Program-made: the position numbers and the translations under genes
The notes under the pieces: model-generated
The model's input: only the letters and a program-made list of their open reading frames with translations
Told to the model about the DNA's origin: nothing
Database searches by the model: none
Shown: positions 1 through 5,091 of the stretch, in pieces
Layout of the letters: each line of letters starts with the position of its first letter
How positions within the stretch are numbered: position 1 is the stretch's first letter
Assembly (NCBI GenBank): GCA_003153915.1
Contig: PMBX01000172.1
Span: forward strand, 1,967-7,481
From: Phycisphaerales bacterium
GTDB lineage: Bacteria > Planctomycetota > Phycisphaerae > SM23-33
Length of the DNA stretch: 5,515 nucleotides
Reading direction: 5' to 3'

Positions 1-1008
1 TGGCTCATCCGCGACGGGACATTTACCTTGAACCTCTCGGGAGGCGACCAGGTCTACACACTGGCGGAGACGATGGTTAACGACGATGCCGACATCGGCG
101 TGGTCCGCCTGACGCACAGCACGGGCCTGAGCGGATACGGCCTGTATGACGCCAACGACGAGCAGTACAAGGAGGGCATCATCGTCGGATACGGCATGAG
201 CGGTACTGGCTCGACGGGGCAGGATTCGGCATATCCTTATGGTACTAAACGAGTGGGCTACAACCGCATTGACGGGTTCACCAAGAGGAGCTTCACCTGG
301 GAACCGCTGGAGATGGATTTCGACGCCCCATCGTCGCACGGTCCCGACGGTTCGCTTGGCGCGGCCAAGGAGGCCCTCTTCGCCTTAGGCGACAGCGGCG
401 GACCGACGTTCATCGCAGATCCCAACGGCCAACTTCGCGTCGCGGGCATACATTCACAAGTTTACAACGATAACAATAACAGTAAATACTCTGACTACGG
501 AGACAAGGGCTATGACGTCCGTGTCAGCGTCTATGCCTCCTGGATTCGTTCCAAGGCGCCCGCCCAGCCGGCGACAATCACCGGCGACTTCAACATTGAC
601 AACGTGACCAACGCCCTCGACATCGACAAGCAGCGGACCATGTATGGCGGGTCGGACCTGTGGTACGACATGACCGGCGACAACGTGGTCAATCAGACCG
701 ACACGAACTATCTCATCCACACGACGCTGGCCACCGAGTTCGGCGACATCAACCTGGATCACAAGATCAACTACAGCGACTACAACATCCTGGCCACGAA
801 TTTTGGGACCGCCGGCGGGTGGGCCAAGGGAGACTTTAACGGCGATGGGAACGTTGACTTCGCCGACTATCAGATCATGGAAGCCAATTTCGGCTTCGGT
901 GAGTCCCAGCCGCTACCCCCCCCGCCCATGCCCATACCGGAACCCGCCAGCCTGATCCTGCTGGCAGCGGGAATTCCAATACTGGCCCGTAAGCGCAAAA
1001 GGCTCTGA
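1..1008 (+). CDS. Secreted trypsin-like serine protease with dockerin-like repeats and PEP-CTERM tail (5' end missing)
   Basis: The reading frame is open from base 1, so the true start lies upstream; the TTG at 28 is an internal codon rather than a convincing start. The N-terminal part looks like a chymotrypsin-fold (S1) protease. ADIGVVRL carries the likely catalytic Asp (codon 91-93), GYGMSGTG resembles the core strand that follows, and GDSGGP (388-405) carries the nucleophile Ser (394-396). The catalytic His is expected upstream of the window. After the protease come four GD-x-N-x-D type loops (583-894), resembling paired type I dockerin calcium loops. A proline-rich linker (about 910-936) and a C-terminal PEP-CTERM signal follow: PEPAS, a hydrophobic stretch, then RKRKRL. 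The family expectation is export, calcium-stabilised folding and processing by an exosortase at the cell envelope. The substrate is unknown. Protease and sorting-signal calls are firm; cellulosome-type cohesin binding is not implied. Confidence 0.88.
   Translation, partial: WLIRDGTFTLNLSGGDQVYTLAETMVNDDADIGVVRLTHSTGLSGYGLYDANDEQYKEGIIVGYGMSGTGSTGQDSAYPYGTKRVGYNRIDGFTKRSFTWEPLEMDFDAPSSHGPDGSLGAAKEALFALGDSGGPTFIADPNGQLRVAGIHSQVYNDNNNSKYSDYGDKGYDVRVSVYASWIRSKAPAQPATITGDFNIDNVTNALDIDKQRTMYGGSDLWYDMTGDNVVNQTDTNYLIHTTLATEFGDINLDHKINYSDYNILATNFGTAGGWAKGDFNGDGNVDFADYQIMEANFGFGESQPLPPPPMPIPEPASLILLAAGIPILARKRKRL
583..894 (+). repeat. Four dockerin-like calcium-binding loops in two pairs
   Basis: Inside the protease gene, loops begin at 583 (GDFNIDN), 676 (GDNVVNQTD), 742 (GDINLDH) and 829 (GDFNGDGNVD). 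The third and fourth are each followed by a similar helix (YNILATNFG and YQIMEANFG), which marks them as diverged copies of one unit. The last loop is closest to the EF-hand-like dockerin consensus, with Asp/Asn at alternate positions. The first two are more degenerate. In planctomycetes such modules commonly sit just before PEP-CTERM tails. A structural or adhesion role is inferred. Confidence 0.75.
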
Positions 1009-1106
1009 TCGTCGCGGACTCGCTCCCGGCGGGGCATCTTTGGGGCCGGCTAGATTGATCCCGACCAATCCCGTAATGTTATTCTTTTATTTACCGAGAG
1101 TTACTT

Positions 1107-1127
1107 CATCTGCCGGCAGATGGGTTT
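1107..1127 (+). terminator. Perfect 16-base palindrome followed by a short T run: possible terminator of the protease gene
   Basis: CATCTGCCGGCAGATG at 1107-1122 is a perfect inverted repeat and could fold as a 6-bp stem with a CCGG loop. GGTTTT follows on the plus strand. It lies about 100 bases after the protease stop and about 40 bases beyond the end of the converging HAD gene. The T run is only four bases and is interrupted by GG, so this would be a weak intrinsic terminator. A perfect symmetric site could equally bind a dimeric protein. Nothing else was recognised in the 1009-1159 gap. Confidence 0.35.
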
Positions 1128-1159
1128 TCCGGTCTTCCGCGGGCATCGTTGCCAAAGAA

Positions 1160-1924
1160 TCAGGATGGCCCATCCGTCGAATTCATCGAGTCGTATTGAG
1201 CAAGGATACCCGGCAGCTCGCCCAGACTGCGGATCCGGTGGCAAGGGCGAATCTTGTTGCCGTCATGGCGGCCCAGGGGATCCTTCAGCACCGAGATCAT
1301 CCCCGCGCGGTTGGCCCCGAAAATATCCGCCTTGGGCGAGTCCCCGACGAACATCGTCTCGCAAGCCTCCAAGCCGGCAAGCTTCAATGCCGCAACGAAG
1401 ATGCCCGGATGCGGCTTGCGATAGCCTACCTGGCATGAGTAAACCCGGATCGGAAACAATTCCAGCAGGCCCACTTGCCCCAGGTGCCGGTCCAATACCT
1501 CGGCTGGTATGAATGTGTTTGAGACCACGCCAAGGCGGATTCCCCTTCCAGCCAACCCCTTGAGCAGATCATAAAGCCCATCCTCCATCTTGGCACAGCG
1601 GCTCAGCGGTTCATACCACAGCCAGGCCAGTTCGAACATCTGAGCGTGGCTTAGCCGATGCCCCATCCGGATAGCCAGTCGTCCCAGCAGGTCCAATGAG
1701 TTGAACTCCCTGCCGGTAAGCTTGCTCTTGAAGTAATTCCATCGGATCGCGCGAAGTTGGCGGCGATGATAGGCGGCGAAGGAAGGCAGCGATTCGCCCA
1801 GCCCCTTGAGGTAGTCGAACGTCGCGCGGGCGCCGGCTTCAAACAGGCTGGTCACGTCCAGGTGGCCGAAGTCCAGCAGGGTATCGCCCAGGTCGAACAG
1901 GATGCCCTTGATTTTCCGCGACAT
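1160..1924 (-). CDS. HAD-superfamily hydrolase (phosphatase-like)
   Basis: A 254-residue soluble protein with all four HAD regions. Motif I is FDLGDTL with nucleophile D11, motif II is VVSNT with S135, motif III is YRKPHPGIF with K170, and motif IV is VGDSPKADIFGANRAGM with D195 and D200. The helical cap between motifs I and II suits a subfamily I (C1 cap) enzyme, which usually removes phosphate from a small metabolite; the substrate cannot be told from sequence. One oddity is that the acid/base position two residues after D11 is Gly, with Asp one residue later. I chose ATG 1924-1922 because motif I follows directly; the open frame upstream runs through promoter and terminator signals and shows no family similarity. 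Just upstream are a G-rich ribosome-binding region inside a hairpin and a long leader. The gene diverges from the polyamine operon and converges on the protease gene. Confidence 0.87.
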   Translation of the reverse strand: MSRKIKGILFDLGDTLLDFGHLDVTSLFEAGARATFDYLKGLGESLPSFAAYHRRQLRAIRWNYFKSKLTGREFNSLDLLGRLAIRMGHRLSHAQMFELAWLWYEPLSRCAKMEDGLYDLLKGLAGRGIRLGVVSNTFIPAEVLDRHLGQVGLLELFPIRVYSCQVGYRKPHPGIFVAALKLAGLEACETMFVGDSPKADIFGANRAGMISVLKDPLGRHDGNKIRPCHRIRSLGELPGILAQYDSMNSTDGPS

Positions 1925-1932
1925 AGGTTTTA

Positions 1933-1952
1933 CCCCCCGCCTCCACGGCGGG
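1933..1952 (-). promoter_or_regulatory. Hairpin covering the HAD ribosome-binding region
   Basis: Read on the minus strand, CCCGCC (1952-1947), loop GTGGA and GGCGGG (1941-1936) form a perfect 6-bp GC stem. GGG and TAAAACCT follow, then the ATG. The only Shine-Dalgarno-like bases (GGAGG in loop and stem, and the G6 run) are partly buried in this stem. This could limit translation unless the structure is opened. It is seen directly as an inverted repeat; the regulatory role is inferred. Confidence 0.45.
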
Positions 1953-1961
1953 TCGGGCGAA

Positions 1962-1990
1962 AGAATATCGGCTATGGGATTTTCCCGCAA
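1962..1990 (-). promoter_or_regulatory. Possible second (proximal) promoter of the HAD gene
   Basis: On the minus strand TTGCGG (1990-1985) is separated by 17 bases from TATTCT (1967-1962), about 38 bases before the HAD start codon. The match to sigma70 consensus is 3/6 and 4/6, so it is modest. If real, the HAD gene would have its own start downstream of the terminator at 2035-2077, and the upstream unit would be an independent small RNA. Confidence 0.3.
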
Positions 1991-2034
1991 CCCATTCGCT
2001 TTCACCGCTCGGTTTGCCCTATCCCCCGGGCGAG

Positions 2035-2077
2035 AAAAAAACCTCCGGCACACACCAATCCTGGGTGAACCGGAGGT
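2035..2077 (-). terminator. Intrinsic terminator on the minus strand
   Basis: Read on the minus strand, ACCTCCGG (2077-2070) pairs perfectly with CCGGAGGT (2048-2041). The loop can be shortened further by CACC/GGTG pairing inside it. The stem runs straight into seven T (2041-2035, the first being the last stem base). An 8-bp GC-rich stem with an immediate T tract is a textbook rho-independent terminator. The T tract exists only in this direction. It ends the RNA made from the promoter at 2148-2176, about 110 bases before the HAD start codon. Confidence 0.8.
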
Positions 2078-2142
2078 CGCCACGGCTGAGAAACAGCCGG
2101 TATCGTCAGGCCCGCGGGGGCGGGACAGTCCGCGTGAAAGAC
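2035..2142 (-). ncRNA. Predicted small RNA or attenuator leader of the HAD gene, about 105-110 nt
   Basis: The segment is framed by a near-consensus promoter upstream and an intrinsic terminator downstream, on the same strand. It holds three successive hairpins: CCCGC/GCGGG with a C4 loop (2124-2111), CGGCTG/CAGCCG with loop TTTCT (2099-2083), and the terminator stem (2077-2041). I see no convincing leader peptide with a ribosome-binding site. I compared it by eye with cobalamin, fluoride, glycine and guanidine riboswitch signatures, SRP RNA and tRNA, and found no match. It could be a free regulatory RNA, or a leader that lets transcription into the HAD gene only when the terminator is disrupted. 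Start site about 2142 is estimated from the -10 position. Confidence 0.6.
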
Positions 2143-2147
2143 CGGGA

Positions 2148-2176
2148 ACTATAGCCCCGCGGAACGCCACTGTCAA
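2148..2176 (-). promoter_or_regulatory. Strong sigma70-type promoter, minus strand
   Basis: TTGACA (2176-2171) is a perfect -35 hexamer. A spacer of exactly 17 bases (2170-2154) separates it from TATAGT (2153-2148), a five-of-six match to the -10 hexamer. Transcription would begin near 2142 and run toward the terminator at 2035-2077 and the HAD gene. An AT-rich patch lies just upstream (about 2190-2205). It is the best-matching promoter in the window. Confidence 0.78.
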
Positions 2177-2331
2177 CGAATCGCCTGCTATTTATTCGTC
2201 TATTGTGCCCGGAAAGTTCTGCATTGATGTAACATGCTGCAAAGAATGGCCTTGTGATGGCATTGGCCTGCCGGTCTTTTCCCCGGCCGGCTTTCCACTT
2301 CCCATGCAAGCTACCGGACCTGTCCGGGTAG

Positions 2332-2402
2332 GCCCACCCCTGTCGGCCACCAGCGGTCCCATCGTCTTGGGGCGCTGGGCGGGTGGGCAAGAACGCTGGT
2401 GG
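2332..2402. repeat. Nested inverted repeats with two competing pairings
   Basis: GCCCACCC (2332-2339) pairs with GGGTGGGC (2381-2388). Inside, CCAGCG (2350-2355) pairs with CGCTGG (2373-2378), and CCCA (2358-2361) with TGGG (2368-2371) around a six-base loop. In addition CCACCAGCG (2347-2355) is a perfect 9-base complement of CGCTGGTGG (2394-2402), a pairing that excludes the first fold. A smaller hairpin with loop CCTG lies next to it (2311-2331). The rest of 2177-2440 shows no protein gene. The structure sits 40-110 bases upstream of the decarboxylase promoter. It could act as RNA on either strand or as a DNA site. Confidence 0.5.
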
Positions 2403-2444
2403 AGACAAATGGCTCCCACGAAAATTCAAGAACGGACATTACGC

Positions 2445-2472
2445 TTGTTGACGCGACGCGACGACATATAAT
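2445..2472 (+). promoter_or_regulatory. Promoter of the arginine decarboxylase operon
   Basis: TATAAT at 2467-2472 is a perfect -10 hexamer. The best -35 is TTGTTG at 2445-2450 (three of six) with a 16-base spacer. A start near 2479 would give a 5' leader of about 60 bases, beginning with the hairpin at 2485-2501 and ending with the ribosome-binding site AGGAAGGA at 2521-2528, nine bases before the ATG. The strong -10 with a weak -35 suggests a promoter that may need an activator; that last point is inference. Confidence 0.6.
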
Positions 2473-2484
2473 CATCGCCAATCA

Positions 2485-2501
2485 GGGCGCTGTATGCGCC
2501 C
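2485..2501 (+). promoter_or_regulatory. 5' leader hairpin of the decarboxylase mRNA
   Basis: GGGCGC (2485-2490), loop TGTAT, GCGCCC (2496-2501) forms a perfect 6-bp stem. It starts only a few bases after the predicted transcription start. It has no T tract after it, so it is not a terminator. It may protect the 5' end of the transcript or serve as a control element; it does not overlap the ribosome-binding site. Confidence 0.45.
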
Positions 2502-2537
2502 CTTGGGCCACAACGGCGGCAGGAAGGATAGCAAGCG

Positions 2538-3095
2538 ATGTCTAGAGACGCGCTGGTCCCCCATGAGATCTTCTTCACCAAGGGAGTGGGCAAGCACAAG
2601 AACCGCCTCCAGAGCTTCGAGTTGGCGTTGCGGCACGCGGGCATCGAAAAGGGCAACCTCGTCCGTGTCTCCAGCATCCTGCCGCCCAAGTGCAAGATCA
2701 TCCCCAAGAGCCAGGGGCTTTACAAACTCCAAGCCGGCGAGATCACCTACGTCGTGCTGGCGGAGACGTCCACCGACGAGCCTTCGCGCCTGGTCGGAGC
2801 GGGCATCGGTCTGGCCCAACCGGCCCACGGTGAGCAGTATGGTTACATCAGCGAGCACCACGGTTACGGCATGACCGAGGAGCGGCTGGGAGACTTCGTT
2901 GAAGACATGGCCGCGACGATGCTGGCCACCACGCTGGGAATCGAGTTCAATCCCGACACCGCCTACGACGAGCGCAAGGAGATATACCGCATGAGCGGAA
3001 AGATCATCCGAACTCGCGCGACCGTCCAGACGGCGGAAGGCGACAAGAACGGCCTGTGGACCACAGTCGTCGCCGCGGCGGTGATGCTGCTATAA
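2538..3095 (+). CDS. pdaD: Pyruvoyl-dependent arginine decarboxylase
   Basis: A 185-residue proenzyme that converts arginine to agmatine and CO2 in the cytoplasm. The family (PvlArgDC) cleaves itself between two serines to create a pyruvoyl cofactor, so it needs no pyridoxal phosphate. Here the cleavage site is RVSSILPP, with S45-S46 matching Ser52-Ser53 of the Methanocaldococcus jannaschii enzyme. It would give a beta chain of 45 and an alpha chain of 140 residues. N40 before the site and E106 in ISEHHG match the conserved Asn47 and catalytic Glu109 of that enzyme (aligned from memory). The length fits the family, with a somewhat longer C-terminal part. The ATG at 2538 has the ribosome-binding site AGGAAGGA nine bases upstream. 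The agmatinase that follows supports the arginine role over other pyruvoyl decarboxylases. It may share a transcript with the next gene; the 103-base gap shows no clear terminator or promoter. Confidence 0.93.
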   Translation: MSRDALVPHEIFFTKGVGKHKNRLQSFELALRHAGIEKGNLVRVSSILPPKCKIIPKSQGLYKLQAGEITYVVLAETSTDEPSRLVGAGIGLAQPAHGEQYGYISEHHGYGMTEERLGDFVEDMAATMLATTLGIEFNPDTAYDERKEIYRMSGKIIRTRATVQTAEGDKNGLWTTVVAAAVMLL

Positions 3096-3198
3096 CCGCG
3101 GATCCCTCTCAACGGAAATTGGCGGAGAAAACCTCCTCTGACCGTGACTCCCTGCATGTGTTGGCTCGTGTAAGGAAGGTATCGCGGAAGTAAAAGCC

Positions 3199-4125
3199 AT
3201 GAGCAATTCACCGGCCAACTTCATGGGCCTGCCGCGGAAGTATTGCGACCCCGCCACCGCCCGCTACGCGGTGCTTGCGGTTCCCTACGAGGGCACGGTC
3301 AGCTACAAGCGCGGCACGGCGGAGGGACCGGCGGCGATCCTGGACGCCTCCCAACAGGTGGAGTGGTTTGACGACGAGTTGCGCGACGAGTTCGTCGCCG
3401 CCGGCGTGGCCACCCTTGCGGCGGTGCCTCCGGCGGCAACCGCTGCCGAGGAAATGTCCCGCGTCAAGGCGGCGGCCGGTCCGGTCCTTGCGGCGGGCAA
3501 ATTCCTGCTGACCCTGGGCGGGGAGCATAGCATCACCGCCCCGATCGTCCAGGCCGCAACGCAGATCCACGGCCCCTTAAGCGTCCTCCAGATCGACGCC
3601 CACGCCGACCTGCGCGGCAGTTACGACGGCACGGGCTTCTCCCACGCCTGCGTCATGCGACGGGTGCTGGAATCGGCGGAGCGGCTGGTCCAGGTGGGCA
3701 TTCGCAATTTCTCGCGCGAGGAAAATGACGACCTGCCCGGCCAGGTCGCCGATTTCATCACACCGCAAGTCATGGCAACCCGGCGAGATTGGATCGACCG
3801 GGCAATCAAACGGCTGGGGCCAAAGGTCTACCTCACCATCGACATCGACGGGCTGGACCCCTCCATCGCCCCCGGCACGGGCACGCCCGAACCGGGTGGA
3901 CTGACCTGGCAGCAGACCATCGCCCTGCTGAAGGCCCTTTGCACCCGCCGGCAGGTGGTGGCCGCCGATATCGTCGAGGTCCGCCCGATCCCCCCAAACC
4001 ACGTCACGGAGTTCCTTGCCGCCAGATTGGCCTATAAGATCATCGCCTACACGCAGTTGCCCCAATCATCAAAGCGGACAAAAAATCGAAGGAAACCCAT
4101 CAAGACAAGGAAGCCAAACAAATGA
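3199..4125 (+). CDS. speB: Agmatinase (ureohydrolase family)
   Basis: A 308-residue manganese enzyme of the arginase/agmatinase family, predicted to split agmatine into putrescine and urea in the cytoplasm. All metal-binding positions are visible: H110 in GGEHS, D133, H135 and D137 in DAHAD, and D215 and D217 in DIDGLDP. H149 in the SHA motif and E260 in DIVEVRP match catalytic and substrate-binding positions of the family. PGTGTPEPGGLTW is typical of agmatinases and of related bacterial ureohydrolases. The preceding gene makes agmatine, which favours agmatinase over arginase, guanidinobutyrase or formiminoglutamase. The ATG at 3199 has GGAAG at 3186-3190. The last 17 residues contain ten Lys/Arg and look disordered; this 3' part also holds the ribosome-binding site (AAGGAAG, 4107-4113) of the next gene. 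The stop overlaps the next start by four bases. Confidence 0.9.
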   Translation: MSNSPANFMGLPRKYCDPATARYAVLAVPYEGTVSYKRGTAEGPAAILDASQQVEWFDDELRDEFVAAGVATLAAVPPAATAAEEMSRVKAAAGPVLAAGKFLLTLGGEHSITAPIVQAATQIHGPLSVLQIDAHADLRGSYDGTGFSHACVMRRVLESAERLVQVGIRNFSREENDDLPGQVADFITPQVMATRRDWIDRAIKRLGPKVYLTIDIDGLDPSIAPGTGTPEPGGLTWQQTIALLKALCTRRQVVAADIVEVRPIPPNHVTEFLAARLAYKIIAYTQLPQSSKRTKNRRKPIKTRKPNK

Positions 4126-5033
4126 CGGCTTTGGACAAGACCGCTCGCATCCCTGTAATCCTCGACACGGACATCGGCAACGACATCGACGATACCTGGG
4201 CGCTGGCGATGATGCTCAGTTGCCCGGAACTGGACGTCAAGCTCGTCGTGGGCGACACCGGCGACGCACCCTACCGCGCCAAGTTGATCGCCAAGTTTCT
4301 GGAAGTCGCCGGAAGGACTGACATCCCCGTGGGCGTCGGCCTGCATTTCGGCCAGCCCGCCAAACAGATGCGCCAAGCCGAGTGGGTGAAGGATTATGAC
4401 CTGACGAAATACCCCGGCGTGGTGAATCAGGACGGCGTGGGCGCCATAATCGACACGATCATGAAATCGCCCCAACCCGTCACGCTGATCTGCATCGGTC
4501 CGGTGCCCAACATCGGCAAGGCATTGGAACGCGAGCCGAGGATAGCGCAAAAGGCCCGTTTCGTGGGAATGCACGGCAGCGTTCGCGTCGGTTACGGCGG
4601 ATCCAAGGAAATCTCCCGCGAGTGCAACGTCGTCAATCACGTCAAGGACTGCCAGAAGGTCTTCACCGCCCAATGGGACTTGACCATTACTCCGCTGGAC
4701 ACTTGCGCACAAGTGGTGTTGCGTGGAGAGAAATACCAAGCCGTCGAGCGGTGCCGCCACCCAATAATCAAGGCGCTGATGGAGAACTACCGCTATTGGT
4801 CGATGATGTACACGGGCAAGGAACCAGCCGGGGCAAGTTCGGTGCTGTTCGACACCGTTGCCGTCTACCTGGCCTTCGCCGACGACCTGCTGGTGATGGA
4901 AAAGCTGCCCATCCGTGTCACCGACGACGGCTACACCGTCATCGAACCAGGCGCCAAGATCATCAACTGCGCGATGGCATGGAAAGATTACGGCGCGTTT
5001 GAGGACCTTCTCGTCAAGCGACTCATTAGTTGA
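4122..5033 (+). CDS. Nucleoside hydrolase family protein (IUNH-like)
   Basis: A 303-residue protein of the inosine-uridine nucleoside N-ribohydrolase fold, calcium-dependent enzymes that release a base from a ribonucleoside. The N-terminal signature is ILDTDIGNDIDDTWAL (from residue 13), a variant of DTDPGxDD with two extra residues before the DD pair. TLICIGPVPNIGKAL (121-135) matches the family core strand. N169 in ECNV matches the ribose-contacting Asn, and D244 in LFDTVAVYL the C-terminal calcium Asp. In classic enzymes a His precedes that Asp and helps the base leave; here it is Phe. The true substrate is therefore uncertain. The start overlaps the agmatinase stop as ATGA, with AAGGAAG eight bases upstream, so translational coupling is likely. 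The polyamine context suggests a nucleoside by-product such as methylthioadenosine as one possibility, and the PyrK-like neighbour suggests pyrimidine salvage as another; both are inference. Confidence 0.83.
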   Translation: MTALDKTARIPVILDTDIGNDIDDTWALAMMLSCPELDVKLVVGDTGDAPYRAKLIAKFLEVAGRTDIPVGVGLHFGQPAKQMRQAEWVKDYDLTKYPGVVNQDGVGAIIDTIMKSPQPVTLICIGPVPNIGKALEREPRIAQKARFVGMHGSVRVGYGGSKEISRECNVVNHVKDCQKVFTAQWDLTITPLDTCAQVVLRGEKYQAVERCRHPIIKALMENYRYWSMMYTGKEPAGASSVLFDTVAVYLAFADDLLVMEKLPIRVTDDGYTVIEPGAKIINCAMAWKDYGAFEDLLVKRLIS

Positions 5034-5065
5034 GGGAAAACGCCCTATTTCGTGGATGGCTCGCC

Positions 5066-5091
5066 GGAGGCGGGCTAACATGTTTCCATGA
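5066..5091 (+). promoter_or_regulatory. Ribosome-binding site and three-codon mini-ORF leading into the PyrK-like gene
   Basis: GGAGG at 5066-5070 is nine bases before an ATG at 5080 but 17 bases before the PyrK-like ATG at 5088. The ATG at 5080 opens Met-Phe-Pro-stop, and its TGA (5089-5091) overlaps the ATG at 5088 as ATGA. The well-placed ribosome-binding site therefore fits the mini-ORF better than the gene. Coupled re-initiation is a plausible reading. The simpler alternative is a long but working spacer. Confidence 0.4.

Noticed and set aside
1925..2176. An 84-residue N-terminal extension of the HAD protein
   Set aside because: The open frame covers the promoter, the terminator and the leader. 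It has low-complexity Arg/Pro/Gly composition, and the HAD fold begins right after the ATG at 1924.
2141..2180. Cobalamin riboswitch on the plus strand, suggested by GGGAA and GCCACTGT
   Set aside because: The other conserved blocks, including the B12 box, are absent, and the matching bases are explained by the minus-strand promoter.
2270..2291. GCCGG/CCGGC hairpin with a T-rich loop as a terminator
   Set aside because: The T run is in the loop, not after the stem, in either direction; simple CCGG repetition explains the pairing.
1902..2471. A 189-codon open frame on the plus strand in the intergenic region
   Set aside because: It crosses the minus-strand promoter and terminator, has no recognisable motif and no ribosome-binding site; composition is that of random GC-rich sequence.
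2448..2472. TTGACG as the -35 of the decarboxylase promoter
   Set aside because: The spacer to TATAAT would be only 13 bases, too short for sigma70; TTGTTG at 2445-2450 gives 16.
2494..2874. Open frame overlapping the decarboxylase start in another frame
   Set aside because: Ser/Arg-rich shadow translation of the decarboxylase gene.
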